A stretch of 64,000 nt of DNA. Origin: Gracilibacillus caseinilyticus (lineage in GTDB: Bacteria; Bacillota; Bacilli; Bacillales; Amphibacillaceae). This document shows, piece by piece, positions 32,260-42,097 of the stretch. The stretch's first letter is position 1. Each line of letters opens with the position of its first letter. Under the pieces are notes generated by a model that had not been told where the DNA came from, ran no database searches, and saw nothing but the letters and a program-made list of their open reading frames with translations. Made by a program: the position numbers and the translations under genes. Location of the stretch: positions 1,302,001-1,366,000 of the forward strand of contig NZ_CP095072.1 in the NCBI RefSeq assembly GCF_022919115.1, in the 5' to 3' direction.

Positions 32260-33606
32260 GTGGCTTCATTATTTGACCGGCGCGTTAATCAGGCATCAAA
32301 GGCAAATGCAGTAAGTAACGAACATAATCAGTATATCGAAGGGTTAGTAGAGCATTACAAAAGTCGGTTGTTGCGTGATACAAATCTGGAAGCATTGACC
32401 AGCTTGAGTCAAGGTGAGATGAGACTAAAGATCGAGCAATTAGTCTCACAGTTTATGTCAGAAGAAAAAGTAATCATCCCAAGACAGGAGAAAGATTTAT
32501 TAATCAGTCGAATCCTGGATGAATCGGTTGGTTTTGGACCATTAGAGCCACTCATTTCTGATGAATCGATTACAGAAATATTGATTAATGGCCATGATGA
32601 AGTGTATATCGAGCGCTTTGGGAAGCTGGAGCTTAGCAGTATTTCTTTTCGTGATGATGATCATGTAAGACATGTGGTCGACCGAATTGTGGCACCTATT
32701 GGCCGGAGAATTGATGAGAGTTCGCCAATGGTTGATGCCAGATTGCCAGATGGAAGCCGTGTGAATGCGGTAATCCCGCCTGTCAGTCTCAATGGTACGC
32801 TTGTATCGATCCGTAAGTTCCGCAAAGACCCATTTCAAATGGATGATATGCTGCAATTCCAGACGTTAGATGAAAAAATGGCAACCTTTTTACAGGCTGT
32901 GACCAAATCGAAATTAAATACTTTAATATCCGGAGGTACAGGTTCCGGTAAAACCACATTACTGAATGTGTTAGCTGCAGACATCCCTCATGGTGAACGA
33001 GTCATCACGATTGAAGATTCAGCAGAGCTTCGGTTAGACCGTCCCAATGTGATTGGCATGGAAGCAAGATCGGAAAACGTAGAAGGACAAGGTGAAATAA
33101 CGATTCGACAGCTTGTCCGAAATGCGTTGCGGATGCGTCCTGATAGAATCATAGTTGGTGAGGTTCGTAGTGGGGAAGCATTTGATATGCTGCAAGCGAT
33201 GAATACAGGTCACGAAGGCTCGATTACAACGGTACACGCTAACTCCACGGATGATGCATTAAGACGTGTGGAAGCGATGGTTGTCATGGCAGGCCTGGAA
33301 CTGCCAGCAAGAATTATACGTGAATATATCGTAGGGGCCCTTGATATCATTATTCAAGTGACACGTCTTACAGATGGTACAAGAAAAATTGTAGCTATTT
33401 CAGAAGTAGTGCAAGATGATGATGGTGAACATCAGATCAAGGAAATATTTAAATTTAAGCGGACGAATATGACAGACAAAGGCGATGTCGAAGGGTATTA
33501 TACGCCAACCGGCTATGTGCCTAGATGTTTAAACAGATTGAACACCTTTGGTCATCATATCTCTGACTCCCTCTTTATACCAGCAGAAGAGGAGGTGCAT
33601 TTATGA
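32260..33606 (+). CDS. tadA: TadA/CpaF pilus assembly ATPase
   Basis: 448 residues, a type II/IV secretion ATPase. Walker A ISGGTGSGKTTLLNVLA is near residue 228, the Asp box ITIEDSAELRL near 250, Walker B/His box RPDRIIVGEVRSGEAFDMLQAM and TGHEGSITTVHANS near 290-325. It powers polymerisation of Flp-type pili. GTG 32260 is chosen because AGGAGG (32247-32252) lies seven bases before it; the GTG at 32251 overlaps that site. The stop overlaps tadB by four bases. Confidence 0.93.
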   Translation: MASLFDRRVNQASKANAVSNEHNQYIEGLVEHYKSRLLRDTNLEALTSLSQGEMRLKIEQLVSQFMSEEKVIIPRQEKDLLISRILDESVGFGPLEPLISDESITEILINGHDEVYIERFGKLELSSISFRDDDHVRHVVDRIVAPIGRRIDESSPMVDARLPDGSRVNAVIPPVSLNGTLVSIRKFRKDPFQMDDMLQFQTLDEKMATFLQAVTKSKLNTLISGGTGSGKTTLLNVLAADIPHGERVITIEDSAELRLDRPNVIGMEARSENVEGQGEITIRQLVRNALRMRPDRIIVGEVRSGEAFDMLQAMNTGHEGSITTVHANSTDDALRRVEAMVVMAGLELPARIIREYIVGALDIIIQVTRLTDGTRKIVAISEVVQDDDGEHQIKEIFKFKRTNMTDKGDVEGYYTPTGYVPRCLNRLNTFGHHISDSLFIPAEEEVHL

Positions 33607-34529
33607 TTGCGACGATTATGACGATCTTGGCGACACTTTGCTTTATCCTCTTTCTGGCCTACTGGTTAGATTACCGTAGAGCTAAGCGTAATTGGCGTAA
33701 GAGTACAGAAGACTTCTATAAACCGGATCAGGAACGAAAAAGCTTTATTGTTTTAATAGGCGATCGCTATGACCACTCTGAAACGGCACAACCGATGTTT
33801 GAAAAGCTAAAGCAAGCCAACATTCCGTTCACTCCTTCAGAATTTATTGCAGCACAGTTTGTAGCATTCATGGGTATTATTTTATTGCTGGTCAATATGT
33901 TTAATCTGAAATTATTGATAAGTGCGTTTCTTGCATTGCTTTTACTTGAAGGTGGGAAGCGGATTATGTTTGCTGTTCGTAAGAATAAGATGCATGAAAG
34001 GTTAGTCGATCAGCTTCCTGAAATATGCAGGATTTTAGCGAATTCTACTCGGTCAGGTATGACTTTAAATCAAGGGATTCAGATGGTTGCACAGGAAATC
34101 GCTGCACCTGCCAAGACAGAGTTTAAACAATTAGCACACGAATTATCATTAGGGATTCCTTTTGACATAGCCATTAAGAAGATGGAATCACGTATTGATA
34201 ACAAGGAGTTCAAACTATTTGTTGCCACCGTGTTAATTCAAAAGAAGGCCGGTGGGAATATTTCATCTATTCTGGATGAAATGAGCCAGACATTAGAAGA
34301 TCGCAAACTATTAAAGCAGGAAATCAAGACGATGACAGCGGAGCAGCGTTATGTAGCGATTCTGGTTCCGATTATACCGATATTCCTTGTTTTAATGATG
34401 AATAATATTATTGATGGTTTTTTGGATCCTTTATTCACAGGGATCGGGTTACTGTTACTGTTGTTTTTTATTCTTGGAACCGGCCTGACGTTCTGGTTAG
34501 TGCGTAAGGTTACCAATATAAGGGTGTGA
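33603..34529 (+). CDS. tadB: TadB-like pilus platform protein
   Basis: 308 residues, type II secretion system F (GspF-like) domain. A first pair of helices lies in residues 1-20 and 82-118, then the cytoplasmic domain LVDQLPEICRILANSTRSGMTLNQGIQMVA, then two C-terminal helices. It forms the inner-membrane platform with TadC. ATGA overlap with tadA. Confidence 0.9.
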   Translation: MIATIMTILATLCFILFLAYWLDYRRAKRNWRKSTEDFYKPDQERKSFIVLIGDRYDHSETAQPMFEKLKQANIPFTPSEFIAAQFVAFMGIILLLVNMFNLKLLISAFLALLLLEGGKRIMFAVRKNKMHERLVDQLPEICRILANSTRSGMTLNQGIQMVAQEIAAPAKTEFKQLAHELSLGIPFDIAIKKMESRIDNKEFKLFVATVLIQKKAGGNISSILDEMSQTLEDRKLLKQEIKTMTAEQRYVAILVPIIPIFLVLMMNNIIDGFLDPLFTGIGLLLLLFFILGTGLTFWLVRKVTNIRV

Positions 34530-34533
34530 GCAA

Positions 34534-35466
34534 ATGGATGGATTAATTGTATTATTTTTATTACTCACTCTCTTTTTCACAGGATTAGCTCTTCGATATA
34601 CCTATGTATATGTTGTGTACAAGAGCGAATTGAAGAAACAAGCGAAAGAGGATCATTATATAGAGGATATCTTCGAGAAGAAGCAAACACGTAAAGAAAA
34701 GGTGTTATCGAAAGTATTCCACTATGCAGATGATTTTTCAACAATCGGTCAACGAATCAATTTTTATAGTGAAGATCACGATGTAGAGAAATGGTTAACA
34801 GAGGCAGGTCATCCTTACCGTCTGACAACGGCGAGGTTACAGGGGCTGAAAATATTCTTTATGATCGTCGGTTTGATTATTGGCGGTATTTCCATGATAC
34901 TCAGACTTCCTTTCAGTGAGCTTACTGTCATTATCTATCCGATTGTTGGCTATCTGGCTGTTGTTTTTTGGATCAAATCCAAAGCAAAAAAGCGTCAGGA
35001 AGAATTGACTTATCAATTGCCGGATTTCCTCGATACGATGAGTGTGACGTTAAAAGCAGGTGTCAGCTTAGATCAGGCATTACGAGATATCGTCCCTTAT
35101 TTTGAAGGTCCTGTTCAAGAAGAGTTTGGTCGCTTTATCCAGGAAATCCAGGTTGGGGTACCAAGATCTTCTGCGTATGAAATGCTGCTGAAGAGAAATA
35201 CGAGTAAAGAATTTCAGCTTTTGATTAAGGCCCTTATTCAAGGGGAAAAACTGGGGATTCCCATTTCAAAAACGTTCCACCAGCAATCATTAGAAATGCG
35301 CAAAATTAAGAAAGAACTAATTAAAGAACAAGCAGCAAAGGCATCTCCAAAGGTTACCTTGATCACGACTTTCGTAGTATTGCCCTCTGCATTAGTGTTA
35401 ATTGGTGGCTTGATGGTAATGAATATGTTCAGTCAGAACAGTAATATATTTGAATTGTTTCAATAG
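34534..35466 (+). CDS. tadC: TadC-like pilus platform protein
   Basis: 310 residues, second GspF-like protein: LTYQLPDFLDTMSVTLKAGVSLDQALRDIV is the conserved core, followed by FIQEIQVGVPRSSAYEMLLKR and C-terminal helices. It partners TadB. A terminator-like hairpin is not present; the pilin gene follows after 68 bases. Confidence 0.9.
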   Translation: MDGLIVLFLLLTLFFTGLALRYTYVYVVYKSELKKQAKEDHYIEDIFEKKQTRKEKVLSKVFHYADDFSTIGQRINFYSEDHDVEKWLTEAGHPYRLTTARLQGLKIFFMIVGLIIGGISMILRLPFSELTVIIYPIVGYLAVVFWIKSKAKKRQEELTYQLPDFLDTMSVTLKAGVSLDQALRDIVPYFEGPVQEEFGRFIQEIQVGVPRSSAYEMLLKRNTSKEFQLLIKALIQGEKLGIPISKTFHQQSLEMRKIKKELIKEQAAKASPKVTLITTFVVLPSALVLIGGLMVMNMFSQNSNIFELFQ

Positions 35467-35534
35467 AGATTAAAACAGTGGCTAAACAGCCGTTTTAATA
35501 AAATAATTTAAAAAATAAAAGGAGAGATTTCAAT

Positions 35535-35738
35535 ATGAAAAAGTTAACAGAATTTTATGTGAAGGCTACTCAGCAGTTGAATAACGAGAGAGGTGCACAG
35601 TCATTAGAATGGTTAGGTATAGCGGCGTTGTTGATTTTGGTGTTGGGGATTGTTTCTTCGGCGATAAGTGATCAGAGTGATGGGATTGGTAAAATTATAT
35701 CGGATATTATTACTAAAATTTCTAATATGGTAGGGTAA
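35535..35738 (+). CDS. Flp-type pilin (major subunit candidate)
   Basis: 67 residues. ERGAQSLEWLGIAALLILVLGIVSSAI has the type IVb prepilin shape: cleavage after Gly, Glu at +5 of the mature protein, then an uninterrupted hydrophobic helix. The mature pilin would be about 45 residues, as in Flp pilins. It has its own AAAGGAGAG ribosome site. No prepilin peptidase gene lies in the locus. Confidence 0.85.
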   Translation: MKKLTEFYVKATQQLNNERGAQSLEWLGIAALLILVLGIVSSAISDQSDGIGKIISDIITKISNMVG

Positions 35739-35777
35739 GTAAGTTAATACAAGCACGGCTAACAAGGGGGGTTCTGG

Positions 35778-37220
35778 TTGAGGAAATTATTAGTCATGGG
35801 TTTACTGCTTTGTACTCTTTTAGTAGCATGTTCAGAGCAACCAAATAACGAGAATGAATCAGATGAATCGATGGAGGCAGGAACTGTTATAACACCAAGT
35901 GATGAAGGAGACCATCAGGAATCGGAGAAAACAGAAAATACAGAAGAGGAAAAAAGCCAACCAACAAATGACGAGAATGCTACGCAACAGTTTGAAACAG
36001 ATCCATTGCCCAAAACGGTAGAAGAACTAACAGCTATAGAGCAAGGGAAATTTGCGAGAGAAATATTTACTAGAAAAGATGGGGCAGAACGTGAAGGTGC
36101 TGAATTACTTAATTTCCTTGGAGATGACTTGCCTGAATTAAGTGATAACCCCAGCGAAGCAGAGCTCCATTATTTTTATCGAGAAACTTTAAAATTGGTT
36201 CAGGATGATTATGTAGGTGAAGAAGAAATCTTGAAAGAATTAAAGTTTCAGTTATTAGGCTCTCCTGAAATAGAGGATCCTAGATACCAATTTAAGGAAC
36301 AATTAAACATAGCAATTCTATTAGATGCATCTGGTAGTATGGCGCAACAAATAGATGGTAAATCCAAAATGGCTGCTGCAAAAGAGTCAATTACTACCTT
36401 TATGGAAGAATTACCAGAAGAAACCAATGTTGCACTAAGGGTCTATGGTCATAAAGGTACAGGGGCAGACAGTGATAAAGAATTATCCTGTAGCAGTTCT
36501 GAGATAATTTACGGATATAGTCCCTATGAAGAAGCAGCGTTTTCTGATGCTTTGAATTCCGTTCAACCAGCAGGCTGGACTCCGAATGGATTAGCTTTAT
36601 CAAAAGCACAAGAAGATTTGGCTGAATTTAAAGGGGAGGAAAACACAAATATTGTTTACTTGGTGAGTGATGGTATAGAAACGTGTGAAACAGAGCCTGT
36701 GAAGGTAGCTAAACAATTTTATGATTCCAATATTCAGCCTATCATCAATGTGATTGGTTTTGATGTAGATAGTGAGGGACAGAATCATCTAAAAGAGATT
36801 GCAAATGCCGCAGAAGGACTTTATCAAACGGTGCAAGATGAAAATGAACTGGCAAATGAGTTTGATAAAATCAGAGAGATGGCAGAAGCTTGGGAAAAAT
36901 GGAAGGTACAAGGGGAACAAGCAATTGATTTGAAAGAATCGCAAAATAATGTCGATATTTTTGTTTATACAACTACTAACCTAGAACGTCTTTCTGAAGA
37001 AGATGCATCTATAGACTATATTATTGAAGCATTAGAATCAACCGGGAAAATCAGCAAGGAAACATACTTACAATTAGATGCGTTAAATTCTGAATACCAT
37101 AATGATATGAATGCTGAAGTTGAAAAGCTTGAGGATAAGCTTGATGATTGGAACGAAAACTCTTATAAAGAAGCCTTACAAAAGCTAGAAGACAAATACC
37201 AAGAAAACCAAACAAATTAA
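35778..37220 (+). CDS. VWA-domain lipoprotein 1 of the pilus locus
   Basis: 480 residues from TTG 35778, with AAGGGGGG upstream. Lipoprotein signal with lipobox LLVAC, then an acidic linker containing AGTVITPSDEG, a helical region (NPSEAELHYFYRETLKLVQDD), and a VWA domain about 175-370 with an intact MIDAS: LDASGSMAQ, a Thr in WTPNGLAL and VSDGIETC. The C terminus is a charged coiled coil. VWA domains bind ligands through a metal ion and occur at tips of Gram-positive pili; here it is membrane-tethered. A close paralogue follows. Confidence 0.85.
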   Translation: MRKLLVMGLLLCTLLVACSEQPNNENESDESMEAGTVITPSDEGDHQESEKTENTEEEKSQPTNDENATQQFETDPLPKTVEELTAIEQGKFAREIFTRKDGAEREGAELLNFLGDDLPELSDNPSEAELHYFYRETLKLVQDDYVGEEEILKELKFQLLGSPEIEDPRYQFKEQLNIAILLDASGSMAQQIDGKSKMAAAKESITTFMEELPEETNVALRVYGHKGTGADSDKELSCSSSEIIYGYSPYEEAAFSDALNSVQPAGWTPNGLALSKAQEDLAEFKGEENTNIVYLVSDGIETCETEPVKVAKQFYDSNIQPIINVIGFDVDSEGQNHLKEIANAAEGLYQTVQDENELANEFDKIREMAEAWEKWKVQGEQAIDLKESQNNVDIFVYTTTNLERLSEEDASIDYIIEALESTGKISKETYLQLDALNSEYHNDMNAEVEKLEDKLDDWNENSYKEALQKLEDKYQENQTN

Positions 37221-37265
37221 ATTCATCAATATTTTAAATCATTGAAGTACTGGCGAGGGGATGGC

Positions 37266-38714
37266 ATGGGAAGAAGACAATACACTTGGCGTTGTATAGC
37301 GTTATTTGGCTGGATTCTGTTTCTTCTTCTTTTATTAGCAGCATGTTCTGGAGAAACAAAAGAAGAAGAATCTCTGGAAGCGGGAAAGGTGATCACACCT
37401 AGTGAGGAAGAAGAGCCACCAGAAGAACAACCAGAACCGACAGATGAAAAAGAGGAAAGCGTAAGCGAAACAAACTATTCTGAAGAGTTCGACACGGATC
37501 CGTTACCAACAACAGTGGAAGAATTAGCAGCATTGGAAAAAGGGAAATATGCACGGAAAATATTTAATAATAAAGATGGTGCAGAACGAGAGGGATCTGA
37601 ATTATTAGACCACCTCGGTGAAGATATGCCGGAAATTAGTAATAATCCTAGTGAAGCAGAGCTTGATTATTTTTTTAGAGAAACCTTGAAACTGGTGCAA
37701 GATGATTATTCTGGAGAAGAGGAAATCCTTAAAGCGTTAAAGTTTCAATTATTAGGAAGTCCTGAAGTAGAGGATCCTAGATATCAATTCAAGGAACATT
37801 TGAACATCGCAGTATTACTTGACGCATCAGGCAGTATGGCACAAGAAATCAATGGCAAAACCAAAATGGAAGCAGCTAAAGAAACCATTACAGCCTTTTT
37901 AGAAGAATTACCGGAAGAAACCAATGTTGCCCTTCGTGTCTATGGTCAGGAAGGAACAAGTGCTGATTCAGATAAAGAACTATCCTGCAGTAGCTCAGAG
38001 ATCATTTATGGATACAGTCCCTATGAGGAAGCAACATTCTCAGAGGCTTTGAATTCCGTTCAACCAGCAGGCTGGACACCTAATGGATTAGCTTTATCCA
38101 AAGCCCAAGAAGATTTAGCTGAATTTAAAGGGGAGGAAAATACAAATATTGTATATCTTGTGAGTGACGGTATTGAGACATGTGATACAAAACCAGTGGA
38201 GGTAGCGAAACAATTTTATGACTCCAATATACAGCCCATTATCAATGTGATTGGTTTTGATGTCGATAGTGAAGGTCAGAATCATTTGAAAGAAATTGCG
38301 AATGCGGCTGAAGGTCTTTATCAAACAGTGCAGGATGAAGATGAATTAGCGAATGAATTAAATAAAATTAATGAGATGGCAGAAGCGTGGAATGAGTGGA
38401 AAGAAAAAGGAGAGCAGGCATTTGATTTAAAAGAAACGCAAAATAGTATAGATATTTTTGTTTATACAACACAAAATCTAGCTAAATTATCTGAGGAGAA
38501 AGAATCAGTAGAATATATTTTAGAAGCATTGCTTGCAACTGATAAAGTTTCAGACGATATATTCTATCAACTTAAAGAAATAAATTCTAACTATCATACA
38601 GAAATGAGAACTCTAGTTGAGCAGCAAAAGGATAGATTAGAAGAATGGAACGAAAACTCTTATAAAGAAGCCTTACAAATGCTAGAAGACAAATACCAAG
38701 AAAACAAAGAGTAA
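37266..38714 (+). CDS. VWA-domain lipoprotein 2 of the pilus locus
   Basis: 482 residues, paralogue of the preceding protein with near-identical VWA core (LDASGSMAQEINGKTKMEAA, WTPNGLALSKAQEDLAEFKG, VSDGIETCDT). Lipobox LLLAAC, then AGKVITPSEEEEPPEE. ATG 37266 is preferred: GCGAGGGGATGG lies directly upstream, and the in-frame TTG at 37242 would add residues before the signal peptide. It differs from copy 1 mainly in the linker and the C-terminal coiled coil, so the pair has diverged at the exposed ends. Confidence 0.85.
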   Translation: MGRRQYTWRCIALFGWILFLLLLLAACSGETKEEESLEAGKVITPSEEEEPPEEQPEPTDEKEESVSETNYSEEFDTDPLPTTVEELAALEKGKYARKIFNNKDGAEREGSELLDHLGEDMPEISNNPSEAELDYFFRETLKLVQDDYSGEEEILKALKFQLLGSPEVEDPRYQFKEHLNIAVLLDASGSMAQEINGKTKMEAAKETITAFLEELPEETNVALRVYGQEGTSADSDKELSCSSSEIIYGYSPYEEATFSEALNSVQPAGWTPNGLALSKAQEDLAEFKGEENTNIVYLVSDGIETCDTKPVEVAKQFYDSNIQPIINVIGFDVDSEGQNHLKEIANAAEGLYQTVQDEDELANELNKINEMAEAWNEWKEKGEQAFDLKETQNSIDIFVYTTQNLAKLSEEKESVEYILEALLATDKVSDDIFYQLKEINSNYHTEMRTLVEQQKDRLEEWNENSYKEALQMLEDKYQENKE

Positions 38715-38770
38715 TAAAAGAAGATTTAACACCATGTCCGTTTTCATCTAATATATGGAGAGGATAAGTA

Positions 38771-40606
38771 ATGAAAAGAATCAAATGGAATCGGCGGATC
38801 TCTATTGCGTTAATCGGTATTATTCTTTTCTGGAATATACTACCTGTAGCGGCTGTGGCGGCGAATTTCATTACTCCTGGTCAGGCAATCACTCCGGGAG
38901 AGTCGATAACTCCTGGAGACCCGATTACAGGTGGCGAGTTTATTGCTCCCGGGGAGGTATACGACTACGGAGAAGCCTATAATGATGGAACTGCTGCCGA
39001 ATCTGGTGACAGTTTAAATTCAGGTGAACCTATTATCGAAGGGGATCCCGTAACAAATGGTCAATTTATCGCTCCAAATGCACCTCCATCTTTTTCGATC
39101 ATAATTACTGGGGATGCAATTCATCCAGGGGAGAATATTCAAAGTGGTAATCAAATCGATGCAGGCAATGCAGGATCCGCTGGTAATGCAGTGGAAGGTG
39201 GATCAGCCGGCAACAGTGGAAATAATCCTTCCAATGGTTCTACTATTAATGGTGGCAATACAAATGCCAACGGATCTCCAATAGAATCTGGTCAGTCCGG
39301 TTCAAATGGATCTAATGTAGTCGGCGGTCAAGCAATTAATGACGGAGATGGTGCCAATGCAGGTAATGTCGATGCCAATGGTAATCCCGTAGTTGGTGGA
39401 AATAGTAACGCTAACGGAAATGCGGCAAATGGTAACAATTCAAATGCCAGTGGAAATACAATTAATGGTGGCGATGGTGCCAACACAGGCAACGTCGATG
39501 CTAATGGAAACCCCGTAAATGGTGGAAGTAATAATACCAATGGAAATGCAGCAGAAGGTAACAACCCCAATGCTAGCGGTAACGGTTTTAACAATGGATA
39601 CGGATTCGGTAACAACCTTTTTGGTGGTAATACCTTGCTTGGCGAAGGATCAGCTAATGGCGGTGCAAGTTTTGGCAATGGTTCTCCGGGAGGAGGTAAT
39701 GGATCCTCAGGAAATGATTTACAACCTGGGGAGAGTGGTCAGGGAAATTCTTCCGGTGAAAATACTAATACGATTGATAGAGTTATTGGTGCTGTGAATG
39801 AATTTAAAAAATATGGATTAGGTTTAGGAGATAAATTAGCTCAATCTGCGGCAGCAGCATATGCAGGTTTTGATTTTGATAATGTTAAAAATGTTGACTT
39901 TTGGCACACTGGGGAAAGAAGACTTAAAAATCCAATTGGTAACTGGTTCTATGAACGATACAAACAATATGATCTTGATGGCAAAAAAGTTACATTAACC
40001 TCGGGAGTGTTTGATAAACAAAATTATAATGCTTTTATGCAATCAAAAGGATTGGGTGGAAGCGGAAATGTATTTCAAAATGCATGGAAATCAACTAAAT
40101 CTGCTTTATCTAGTTCTTGGGACGCTTCTTCGAAAAGTTTCTGGAAGCCATCCACATTAGGAAAATTGAGTGGTCCTATTGGTCTAGGGCTAACCTTTAC
40201 TAGTTCCATTTCCAAGCACTCTGATGGTTATGAAGACTTAAGTGGTTTAAAATCTACTGCTTTTGCTGCTGATTTAACTACGGATGTTGCGGTTGGAGCA
40301 GCTACAACGGCAGTTGGAAGCTTTGCTGGTAGTATGGCAGTTGGTGCTACTATTGGTACTGCTACTGTCCCTGTAGTGGGTACAGTTGCAGGTGCAGTTT
40401 TAGGTCTAACAATCGGATATTTAATTAACAACACAACATGGGGGAAAAAAGGTAAAAGAGTTATTTCAAGAGGGATTAAAAAGGTTTATGATGCAGGGGT
40501 AAAAGGCTGGAAGGCGGTTAGTGATGGAGTTATAAAAGGTGGAAAGGCAACGATCAATGGTATAAAATCAGGGATTTCAAAAATAGGAAATCTATTTAGT
40601 GGATAA
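38771..40606 (+). CDS. Secreted hexapeptide-repeat (predicted beta-solenoid) protein 1
   Basis: 611 residues. Sec signal ending AVAAN; from residue 34 a strict six-residue repeat: ITPGQA, ITPGES, ITPGDP, ITGGEF, IAPGEV and so on. There are 11 hexads, an 11-residue break (IAPNAPPSFSI), then about 28 more to about residue 278, with Gly at position 4 and Asn/Asp/Glu/Ser at 5. This periodicity predicts a beta-solenoid. After a Gly-rich linker comes a conserved C-terminal domain (335-611) with NWFYERYKQYD, SSSWDASSKSFWKPS, a long Gly/Ala-rich hydrophobic hairpin (about 500-565) and a basic Gly/Lys tail. Not a known family; an adhesin-like or pilus-coat role is an inference. Confidence 0.8.
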   Translation: MKRIKWNRRISIALIGIILFWNILPVAAVAANFITPGQAITPGESITPGDPITGGEFIAPGEVYDYGEAYNDGTAAESGDSLNSGEPIIEGDPVTNGQFIAPNAPPSFSIIITGDAIHPGENIQSGNQIDAGNAGSAGNAVEGGSAGNSGNNPSNGSTINGGNTNANGSPIESGQSGSNGSNVVGGQAINDGDGANAGNVDANGNPVVGGNSNANGNAANGNNSNASGNTINGGDGANTGNVDANGNPVNGGSNNTNGNAAEGNNPNASGNGFNNGYGFGNNLFGGNTLLGEGSANGGASFGNGSPGGGNGSSGNDLQPGESGQGNSSGENTNTIDRVIGAVNEFKKYGLGLGDKLAQSAAAAYAGFDFDNVKNVDFWHTGERRLKNPIGNWFYERYKQYDLDGKKVTLTSGVFDKQNYNAFMQSKGLGGSGNVFQNAWKSTKSALSSSWDASSKSFWKPSTLGKLSGPIGLGLTFTSSISKHSDGYEDLSGLKSTAFAADLTTDVAVGAATTAVGSFAGSMAVGATIGTATVPVVGTVAGAVLGLTIGYLINNTTWGKKGKRVISRGIKKVYDAGVKGWKAVSDGVIKGGKATINGIKSGISKIGNLFSG

Positions 40607-40678
40607 ATTCTATTGTATCTTTATCTGAAACGCCTGTGATGCAGTATTTTAAAATCTTAACAAAGGTTTGATAGTTAT

Positions 40679-41272
40679 ATGACAAAAGAAGTAACTTCTA
40701 AAGATAATCGAATTATCGCAACGACATTGTTGTTAATATTTATAGGATTCTTAACTGGATCTATGCCTACGATAAATATGGAATTAGTAATATCAAACAT
40801 TTTATTAGCTATCATATCTTGTTGTTTGTTTTACGTTATTTGGAAAAAAACAAAACATGATAGTAAGCGGTATTTCTCCTTATTTTCATATGTTATGTTT
40901 AATTGTATTGCTATTCAATTATCCACCCCATTTTTGAGGTTGAATTTTTTAACCATATCATTTTGGGTTGGAATTATCATCTTGTTGTTAATGGTGACCT
41001 TACCTTACATCTTTTCTCGAGAAATCGTGTTTGGTATAAAAAATGCGAATAAATCTAAATTGGGAAAAATTTATTTAATATTCTCAATTTTGATGATTGC
41101 CCTAGGAACAGTGTTATATTCAGATTCAATCTATTCCGATGACATTAATGCAACAGGAGCGAGTATATACTCATTCTTAGCTGCCCTTCTTTTTTTATTC
41201 AGTGCTCCTATTATGCTAATAAAACCGAAAGAAGTAAAACAAATTTCTAATAGAGATAAATATCAAAATTGA
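40679..41272 (+). CDS. Pilus-locus membrane protein, paralogue 1
   Basis: 197 residues and about six helices. It starts MTKEVTSKDNRIIATTLLL and includes a KKTKHDSKRYFSLFSYVMFN loop that is shared almost unchanged with the proteins at 41416 and 43870. A third shared segment is LLMVTLPYIFSREIVFGIK. Each copy follows a solenoid gene (or its relic), so it may help export or anchor that protein. The ribosome site is weak (AAAGGTTTGAT). Confidence 0.7.
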   Translation: MTKEVTSKDNRIIATTLLLIFIGFLTGSMPTINMELVISNILLAIISCCLFYVIWKKTKHDSKRYFSLFSYVMFNCIAIQLSTPFLRLNFLTISFWVGIIILLLMVTLPYIFSREIVFGIKNANKSKLGKIYLIFSILMIALGTVLYSDSIYSDDINATGASIYSFLAALLFLFSAPIMLIKPKEVKQISNRDKYQN

Positions 41273-41301
41273 AGTGTAAAAAATACTAAATTGGAGCTTG
41301 G

Positions 41302-41367
41302 GTTTGGATTGTATCACCTATAGAGTGTTTGGCGGCGAATTTTAATATTCCATATATGTTCAGTTAA
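41302..41367 (+). pseudogene. Relic of a third hexapeptide-repeat protein gene
   Basis: Read in frame, this stretch gives VWIVSPIECLAANFNIP and then a stop at 41365. It aligns with the signal-peptide end of the two intact solenoid proteins (FWNVLPVVGVAANFITP) at about ten of 17 residues, and the DNA TGGCGGCGAATTT is shared with the copy at 38771. It lies exactly where a solenoid gene would be expected ahead of the second membrane paralogue. The rest of the gene has been deleted. Confidence 0.6.
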
Positions 41368-41415
41368 TTAAAAAAGTTAAATTGTCAAATTTCTTAATGA
41401 AGGCTTGATTGATAC

Positions 41416-41997
41416 ATGACAAAAGAAGTAACCTCTAAAGAAAATCGAATTATTGGAACAACTATAATGTTATTTATTATTGGCTTTTTCACAGGATCAA
41501 TGCCTGAAATTAGTATTTTGTTAATAATATTCAATTGTTCATTGGCTATCTTATCTGGTTTAGTTTTTCTTAATATATGGAAGAAAACTAAACATGATAG
41601 TAAGCGATATTTCTCCTTATTTTCATATGTAATGTTCAATTGTATAGCTATATATTTCGCTATTCCATTTCTGAGACTAAATTTTTTAACCATCTCTTTC
41701 TGGTTAGGAATTATTATGTTGTTGTTAATGGTGACATTACCTTATATCTATTCAAGGGAAATTTTATTTGGTGTAAAAAAACCAAATAGATCTAAATTAG
41801 GGAAGATATATTTAATTTTTTCCATTTTAGTAGTTGTTTTTGGCTCTTCATTGTTTCGGGATTCTATGTATTCCGATGGTAATCCAATGGGGGTTAGTAT
41901 ATATACATTTATGGCAGCTTGTATTCTTTTATTTCTCGCTCCTATTATGCTAATTAATCCAAATGAAGAGAAAGAGAGAAAAAGAGTCAGGAATTAA
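41416..41997 (+). CDS. Pilus-locus membrane protein, paralogue 2
   Basis: 193 residues. It is close to paralogue 1 (MTKEVTSKENRIIGTTIML, KKTKHDSKRYFSLFSYVMFN and LLMVTLPYIYSREILFGVK), the two sharing long identical DNA stretches. That indicates recent duplication. It follows the solenoid relic at 41302-41367. Weak ribosome site (GAAGGCTTGAT), as in paralogue 1. Confidence 0.7.
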   Translation: MTKEVTSKENRIIGTTIMLFIIGFFTGSMPEISILLIIFNCSLAILSGLVFLNIWKKTKHDSKRYFSLFSYVMFNCIAIYFAIPFLRLNFLTISFWLGIIMLLLMVTLPYIYSREILFGVKKPNRSKLGKIYLIFSILVVVFGSSLFRDSMYSDGNPMGVSIYTFMAACILLFLAPIMLINPNEEKERKRVRN

Positions 41998-42097
41998 AAT
42001 GTAATTAACATGATTTTGACAGAAGTACGTATCAAATAACAATCAACGATACACGCCCTACACACCAAGATCAAAGCGTGTATAGAGAGGAGATGGC

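Noticed and set aside
39328..39678. Leu/Pro-rich minus-strand frame of 116 codons
   Set aside because: It is the mirror of the Gly/Asn repeat region of the solenoid gene, so lack of stops follows from the repeat composition.
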